DNA of 64,000 nt from Ceratotherium simum simum (lineage: Eukaryota; Chordata; Mammalia; Perissodactyla; Rhinocerotidae): positions 7,410,862 through 7,474,861 of the forward strand of contig NW_004454160.1 of the NCBI RefSeq assembly GCF_000283155.1, written 5' to 3'. Shown here one piece after another: positions 58,376 through 64,000 of the stretch. Numbering within the stretch: position 1 is the stretch's first letter; each line of letters starts with the position of its first letter. The translations under genes and the position numbers were made by a program. The notes below the pieces were generated by a model, which did no database searches, had not been told where the DNA came from, and worked only from the letters and a program-made list of their open reading frames with translations.

Positions 58376-58723
58376 GGGTAAAAGGTAGTTACCCTTCTTT
58401 CTCTCCAGGAACTGAATCAGACTAAAGGCTAGCCTGAGCTACCCCCAAGGAAGAAGACTCTGACACCTAATCTAATACGAGCAAAATATTTCTCCCCAAC
58501 AACAATGATCAACCAAATGGGTTTTTTTTTTTAAAGTACTGTTATTAATTCATAATTCTATTTGGATTTTGTTTGCATAAATGGTTTGCATAATTTCTGT
58601 CCTTACTAATTTACTGACATACTGCTATCCTAACAGAAGATCAATTTTGGTAATTCTTCCAAAGATAGGTGGAAGGAAAGTATACTCTGTTTTTTGAGTA
58701 CAATGTTTAATATACAGAATAAG
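58376..58723. other. Unassigned sequence
   Basis: No gene or repeat recognised. Confidence 0.4.
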
Positions 58724-58739
58724 TCAAAATTATTATTTT

Positions 58740-58966
58740 TTTGTGTGAGGAAGATCAGCCCTGAGCTAACATCCACGCCAATCCTCCTCTTTTTGCTGAG
58801 GAAGACCGGCTCTGAGCTAACATCCGGGCCGATCTTCTTCCATTTTATGTGGGACGCCGCCACAGCATGGCTGGACAAGCGGTGCGTCGGTGCGCGCCCA
58901 GGATCTGAACCTGGGCTGCCAGCAGCGGAGCACGCGCACTTAACCACTACACTACAGGGCCAGCCC
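58740..58966 (-). mobile_element. ERE2-type SINE
   Basis: Antisense copy with two tail units and a head ending GGGCCAGCCC. A perfect 16-bp TSD, TCAAAATTATTATTTT, lies at 58724-58739 and 58967-58982. Open frames on both strands here are the SINE read through. Confidence 0.96.
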
Positions 58967-59064
58967 TCAAAATTATTATTTTCTATGCATCATTTCTTTC
59001 TTATCTACTTGTTATATCAGGGACATAGAGCAGTATGATAATACTTCCCAGAGGGGGAAGCTGT

Positions 59065-59170
59065 AGAGAGTAACATAGCGGTTAAGTATACAAGCTCTGA
59101 AATCAGACTGCCTATTGCTCTCCTCTCATACTAACATGTGTATATTTAGCTCCTTAACAACTTGCCTCAC
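59065..59170 (+). mobile_element. MIR 5'-end fragment
   Basis: Contains ACATAGCGGTTAAGTATACA, AGCTCTGAAATCAGACTGCC, then a diverged part with TAGCTCCTTAACAACTTGCC. Confidence 0.55.
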
Positions 59171-59682
59171 CAAAGATTACTGTTAAAGGTCTTACAATAA
59201 GGGCCTACCATAGCTAATTCTCCCTAAAGAAGAACACAAGTATCAGCCAAACCAAACAAAGAAGAAACTCCCCAAGTGGGCTGGTCTCCACTGTACTCAT
59301 GGGGGAGCTCTACATTTCCTCTTCAAAACATACAGTCGCCCATGGCAGGCTAACTGCTTGAGTCAGACTACTCCATTAGCAGTATGCCGTCACATTCCGT
59401 TTTCCCAAGTTGAAATATACGCCTGTGTTCATTCTCGCCCCTTTTATGCCAGATTGTGACTACATAACTTAATATTTATTAAATACTGTGAAATGTGAGT
59501 ACAAAAAAGGGTGTTTCTATGAAAACTAAGTAAATGTTTTGGGAAAACACTGAAATCTTTGAAAAGGTAAATTTCTAAAAATTAGGAAAGAGAAATTGTA
59601 GTAAAAATGTAAACATCAAGTAGGATTCCATACTCAGTTTGCTTTGCAAATGTTTAAGTTCTTGTTCTACTTTATGGAAATT
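59171..59682. other. Unassigned sequence
   Basis: No gene or repeat recognised. Confidence 0.4.
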
Positions 59683-59698
59683 GAAATTGGAAGCAGTA

Positions 59699-59919
59699 GG
59701 GCCGGCCCTGTGGCTTGGTGGTTAAGTGCGCGCGCTGCAATGCTGGTGGCCCGGGTTCGGATCCCGGGTGCGCATCGAGGCACCACTTCTCCGTCCATCC
59801 TGAGGCCGAGTCCCACATACAGCAACTAGAAGGATGTGCAGCTATGACATACAACTATCTACTGGGGCTTTGGGGGGAAAAAATAAAATAAAAAAAATCT
59901 TAAAAAAAAAAAAAAAAAA
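59699..59919 (+). mobile_element. ERE1-type SINE
   Basis: Full-length copy: GGGCCGGCCCTGTGGCTTGG head, B-box GGTTCGGATCC, GCTTTGGGGGG and a long A run. A perfect 16-bp TSD, GAAATTGGAAGCAGTA, lies at 59683-59698 and 59920-59935, so this is a recent insertion. The overlapping open frames are SINE sequence. Confidence 0.97.
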
Positions 59920-59936
59920 GAAATTGGAAGCAGTAG

Positions 59937-62249
59937 ACAAGTATGACAAGTTATTTATGCAAGAAAGATGACAGCAGTCTCCAGTCAGTGGGCCCATTCT
60001 CAATGAAAAGGGCTGGATTTTACATCAAAAGACTTTAAATTAACATATAATACACACTTTAAATTAAAAACAAAATGTTTATAGAATGTATATATTAATT
60101 TTTGTAATTCTCTACCTTAACTAGCATTTTCAATTAATCAATCAACTGCTGGCTCCACTCATACCCTATACATAGAGGAGAGCACCAAGTAATATTCAGG
60201 CAAGCCTAGGCTGGTTTGCCTTCCCATAAGAAATCTATAACTTATACCTATATTTATGCTTATATATTTATAATTTATAACATACAATTGCTACTTTTAA
60301 AGCCCTGACTGTGTGTACAAGGCAGAAAGTATCAATTTGCCAACTATCTATTGATTCTACTATCATTTGCTGAATAATGAATAATCAAAGTAAGAATTCC
60401 TGCCGTATTACTTTGGGGTGTTAAAGAAAAAAAGGGGTATTGAAGAAGAAAACCTCTTTGCATCCTTAAGTAAAATTTCTTCACTAAATATTTCTAATCT
60501 TGTTTTTTCTTTTCTCCTATTTTTCTTGTTTCTTCCTCATCTTACTTTTTGGTCTGTGCCATTTTGCTGAATGGGCACGTCACCCTAGATGTTGTTTAAT
60601 CCTACTCAAATCAACAGAGGAAAAAAAATACAACTACTGTGTTTGTGACTCTCCTTTTGTCACTATAGAATATTAAAGCAGTTGCTTCTAAGAGACTGTC
60701 CTGAATCATAAGTCACTGCAAAAGGCTTTGGTGTACTCTTAAAGATTAAAGAAAAAAGAGAACATCTTTATTGTCAGTGCAAACTCACAGTGTTGCATTT
60801 CCATCATAACTTTCCTTAACAGTATATAAAAAAGAAGTCAAATAATTAAAAAAAATGTTCAGGGAACAATGAGATTTCACTGTTTGTTTATGTGTATGTG
60901 CAGAAACTAATCCAATAGAATTAACACTTCAATACTTGGCTAAACCTGATGTCCTAATGAAACAGTTATAGAGAGACCTTTTAGAGATGTCATCAATCTT
61001 CAGAACAGATTTCAGATTAAAATTTTGCAATGAGGCAATTCTCTCAAAACTCCAAAAAATGAATTAATGCCAAATGACTTCACTGCACCTTAATTCCCAA
61101 ATAGAATGCTCTATGACTACATACCTGGACTTCCTAAAAATTACACTAGCTCTCCAGAATGGACATTATTGTAGTCAATGCTAACTATGCCCCATTCACC
61201 CTTCTATCTCTCTCATTCCTTCCCCTTCTTGAAAGGGGAAGTTGGGAGAAGTAAGCAAGGTCCTCTCTTTGCAGGAAAAAGAGGAATCAACACTTTACAC
61301 CTCTGCTCAGGAAAGAAAGACACTACGATCTCTCTCTCCTCTTTGTAAACAAAGACCATCCCTCCAGAGCAAAAGTGGTCATTTCCGTATGTCTGTAATT
61401 GGCCATTCTTATGAAACTGAATACTTCAGAATCCCTGTTGACAGCTAAGGAAGTAATAATGGAGAAACATTTATTATCCATCTACCCTCATTTTTGCCTA
61501 ACCAGCTAGGGGATTGGTGATGGGAGGTGGGTGGGCAGAGAGAAAAAACTAATGTGTACAGACACACTGCCATGGCAATTAGAGTCAGGTTTATTTCTAG
61601 TATACGTTTATTTTCTCTGTAGAAAATGTACAAAAACAGACAAGAAAATGCTAGAGAATAAAAACCACTCACAGTCCCATCATACAGGGGAAACTATTAA
61701 TATTTGGGATTATTTTTTCCTGTTATGCTATATTCCCTAGGGGAATATACCTGCCTGACTGTACTGCCCACCTCCACCTTGAAAAAACTTCCTTAAATGA
61801 TGTCTTAAGTAATTTCTTCATGAGGAACAAAAATTTCAAGTACAACGTCCCTGTAGTGATCTTCATTATGACACTTTCTGGAACACTTGTTATCAAAAGG
61901 TGAGCCTTATAGAGCATCATAAATGAAAGAGTGATATAGTTGCATATGTGGAAATTTTTTTAAATATATAATATTGTGTACAATTTTATTTTAAAGATTT
62001 AAAAATCTAGAGAAATTTGACTATTTTCTAGAGAACTATAAATCACCAAAAATAATTCAATAAGATGAAGAATATCTGAAGAAACCCAAATCCAGAGATC
62101 AGAAAAAATAGGCAATTATCTATATACCCTCAAAGTCATTTAGGATGAGATCATTTTTGGAGGTTAAAGCCTAAAATAACATATAATCCTTACAGAAAGT
62201 TTATCAGCTCATTCTATAGACTGACATAATCCTGATAACAAAACTTAAT
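59937..62249. other. Long stretch without recognised repeats
   Basis: 2.3 kb with no gene I recognise. Frames at 61242-61448 and 61445-61740 have no domain. The part 61600-61740 has old-repeat-like wording (AAATGTACAAAAACAGACAA, GGGAAACTATTAATATTTGG) that I cannot assign. Confidence 0.4.
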
Positions 62250-62265
62250 AAGAATAGCCTCCCCT

Positions 62266-62732
62266 GGGGCTGGCCTGGCAGCCTAGTGGTTAAGTTCAAG
62301 CGCTCCACTTTGGCGGCCTGGGGTTCACAGGTTTGGATCCCTGGGGCAGACCTACACACTGCTCATCACCAACCCACGCTTTGCACTCTCATTTGTGATG
62401 GACATTTTCTGAGAGTCTGTGCCTGCATTGGAAACAAATGCAAATAAAGCAGCATGAAGGTACAAATCACATTACTGACGACTGAAATAGCTTTTCTCTA
62501 AACCTTCGTATGTCATTAAATGAACATTATCATAACCCAACTTTGTACTTCCACTAAGCCATGATTTCAGTTGCCACTGTAAGTATTCTATTTCTATCTG
62601 TACACCTACAGTTATACCTATAGGAATACCTGTAGCTAACTATACTTATACCTTTTCCTATTTCCATATACAACCGAAAATAGAGGAAGACTGCCACAGA
62701 TGTTACCTCAGGGCCAAACTTCCTTACCAAAA
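62266..62732 (+). mobile_element. ERE2-type SINE split by about 270 bp of foreign DNA
   Basis: The head (GGGGCTGGCCTGGCAGCCTA to CACTGCTCATCA) lies at 62266-62368 and the tail (AAAATAGAGGAAGACTGCCA onward) at about 62660-62732. A perfect 16-bp TSD, AAGAATAGCCTCCCCT, lies at 62250-62265 and 62733-62748, outside both halves. The middle, about 62383-62656, is not ERE sequence, has no A tail, and has an 8-bp palindrome CCTATAGG at about 62621-62628. Confidence 0.93.
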
Positions 62733-62748
62733 AAGAATAGCCTCCCCT

Positions 62749-63490
62749 AATGCAAATGCTAGACCATTTTCACTTATGCAGATACATTTAATTTTCCTTT
62801 AAAAAAAAATAAACAAATTGAATGTAGATATTAACTGAATTAATTGAAAAAAATAATATATTTGCAGGTAATTTACCAAGAACTTCCAGGTTATTCTGGA
62901 TGGATGTTCTTTCCAATTGTTTAGAAACTATAACGCCAAAATGTTACAATGATGAAAAAACAGATCCAGCCCCAAAATCTTCTGGATAAATTATCTTGCT
63001 TTTTCTTAACATTGTATGACTTAAGGATTGAAACCTACACACACACATACACACCCCCCAAATGTAATACAGCACTTACAAAGGAGTTATTTCCTGCCCC
63101 AACATAAAAGTGAACAAGGGAATTCACGACTCACGCCATACCTGCAGTGCCACTGTGATGTCATTCACTTCATCAACCATGATCAGCCCCTTCTTATCCA
63201 TTTTGTTTGGCCTAGGCAGCTATGTCAGCACTGATCCTTTACCATCCAGTATTTCACCATTATTGCCACCTGATATTGCAAAATATTTTTCTTTTAAGCG
63301 ACATATTAAAAAATGTGTTTGGATCATAATACCATAAATCATTACTTTAAAAGAAATTAGGGTTACCTATATGAAGAAACATCACTATTATTCTGAGCAA
63401 GTATGCCACAGCAACCAAAGGGCTATGATATTAGTTTGCAGATGAGGAAAGAATACAGACGTACTACCATACACAGATTATTTATCAATT
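62749..63490. other. Unassigned sequence
   Basis: A CA-rich simple stretch followed by six C lies at 63039-63060. No gene or repeat recognised. Confidence 0.4.
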
Positions 63491-63504
63491 AAAACAACTT
63501 TTCC

Positions 63505-63808
63505 GGGCCGGCCCCGTGGCTTAGCGGTTAAGCGCGCGCACTCCACTACTGGCGCCCAGGTTCGGATCCCAGGCGCGCACCCATGCACCGCTTCTCCGGC
63601 CATGCTGAGGCCACGTCCCACATACAGCAAATAGAAGGATGTGCAGCTATGACATACAACTATCTACTGGGGCTTTGGGGAAAAAAAGGAGGAGGACTGG
63701 CAATAGATGTTAGCTCAGAGCCGGTCTTCCTCAGCAAAAAGAGGAGGATTAGCATGGATGTTAGCTCAGGGCTGACCTTCCTCACAAAAAAAAAAAAAAA
63801 AAAAAAAA
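63505..63808 (+). mobile_element. Composite ERE SINE (ERE1 body plus ERE2 tail units)
   Basis: The head and body are ERE1-type up to GGGGCTTTGGGG (about 63669-63680). Instead of a terminal A run the element continues with A7GG and two ERE2-type tail units (about 63690-63785), then a run of about 26 A. The TSD AACTTTTCC lies at 63496-63504 and 63809-63817. The 82-codon open frame here is SINE sequence. Confidence 0.94.
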
Positions 63809-63817
63809 AACTTTTCC

Positions 63818-64000
63818 TACCCATTATATGAAAGACTATCTGACAATTCTGCTCTCATAGCCTCAGGAACACTGGGGGTAAGTAAGGTTAAATGAGAATA
63901 GGTTGAGATCGCCCAGTTACTTCAACTCCCAAACAGTAGCGTGGGTAAAAAAGGATCTTTACTAGTGTAATCACGTTACCCTACTCACAAGGGAAGGCCT
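63818..64000. other. Unassigned sequence to window end
   Basis: No gene or repeat recognised. Confidence 0.4.

Noticed and set aside
63583..63831. 82-codon frame, similar in wording to frames at 57569, 58630 and 24171
   Set aside because: The repeated wording comes from ERE SINEs read through and is not a protein family.

Overview
This window is non-coding mammalian DNA from a perissodactyl, most likely a horse-family or rhinoceros genome. The diagnosis rests on 17 copies or fragments of the tRNA-derived ERE SINEs, the repeat family typical of odd-toed ungulates, alongside the general placental background of L2, MIR, L1, MLT1 LTRs and old DNA transposons. I recognise no host protein-coding exon, no functional RNA gene and no CpG island. 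The longest open frames either run through N gaps or lie in transposon sequence. I cannot tell whether the window is intergenic or a very large intron. Three assembly gaps (11110-11364, 25006-25858, 42427-43104) sit in or beside young L1 or ERE copies. LAYOUT. 1-5.8 kb: an ERE end, a diffuse L2 relic and weak L1 remains. 5.5-11 kb: ERE copies, one inside an L2, and two solitary LTRs at 6.6-6.9 and 10.2-10.7 kb. 11.3-24 kb: L1, MIR and L2 fragments, three EREs and a long AT-rich stretch without recognisable repeats. 24.1-26.1 kb: a minus-strand ERE, then a 75-bp duplication with a 29-bp perfect inverted repeat, then a 5'-truncated L1 with a perfect 15-bp target-site duplication (TSD). 27.4-35.5 kb: L1, L2, MIR and two MLT1 LTRs. 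35.8-40.4 kb: an old endogenous retrovirus with both LTRs, a primer-binding site, a polypurine tract, a gag-like open frame and a relic of the end of pol. 41-45.3 kb: L2, MIR, ERE and a hAT-like element inserted in an L2. 46.8-51.8 kb: a nested block in which an L2 contains a piggyBac element at a TTAA site, the piggyBac contains an L1, and the L1 contains an ERE. 53.6-58 kb: an ancient L1 broken by an L2 and by a younger L1 that itself carries an ERE. 58-64 kb: four EREs, including one split by about 270 bp of foreign sequence and one composite of two SINE tail types. HOW IT WORKS TOGETHER. There is no pathway or operon here. The content is a record of successive transposon insertions, and the nesting gives their relative ages: L2, MIR and ancient L1 first, then piggyBac, hAT and MLT1, then younger L1 and the retrovirus, and the EREs last. 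Family names come from pattern recognition of consensus sequences without any database search, and the edges of old fragments are uncertain by tens of bases.
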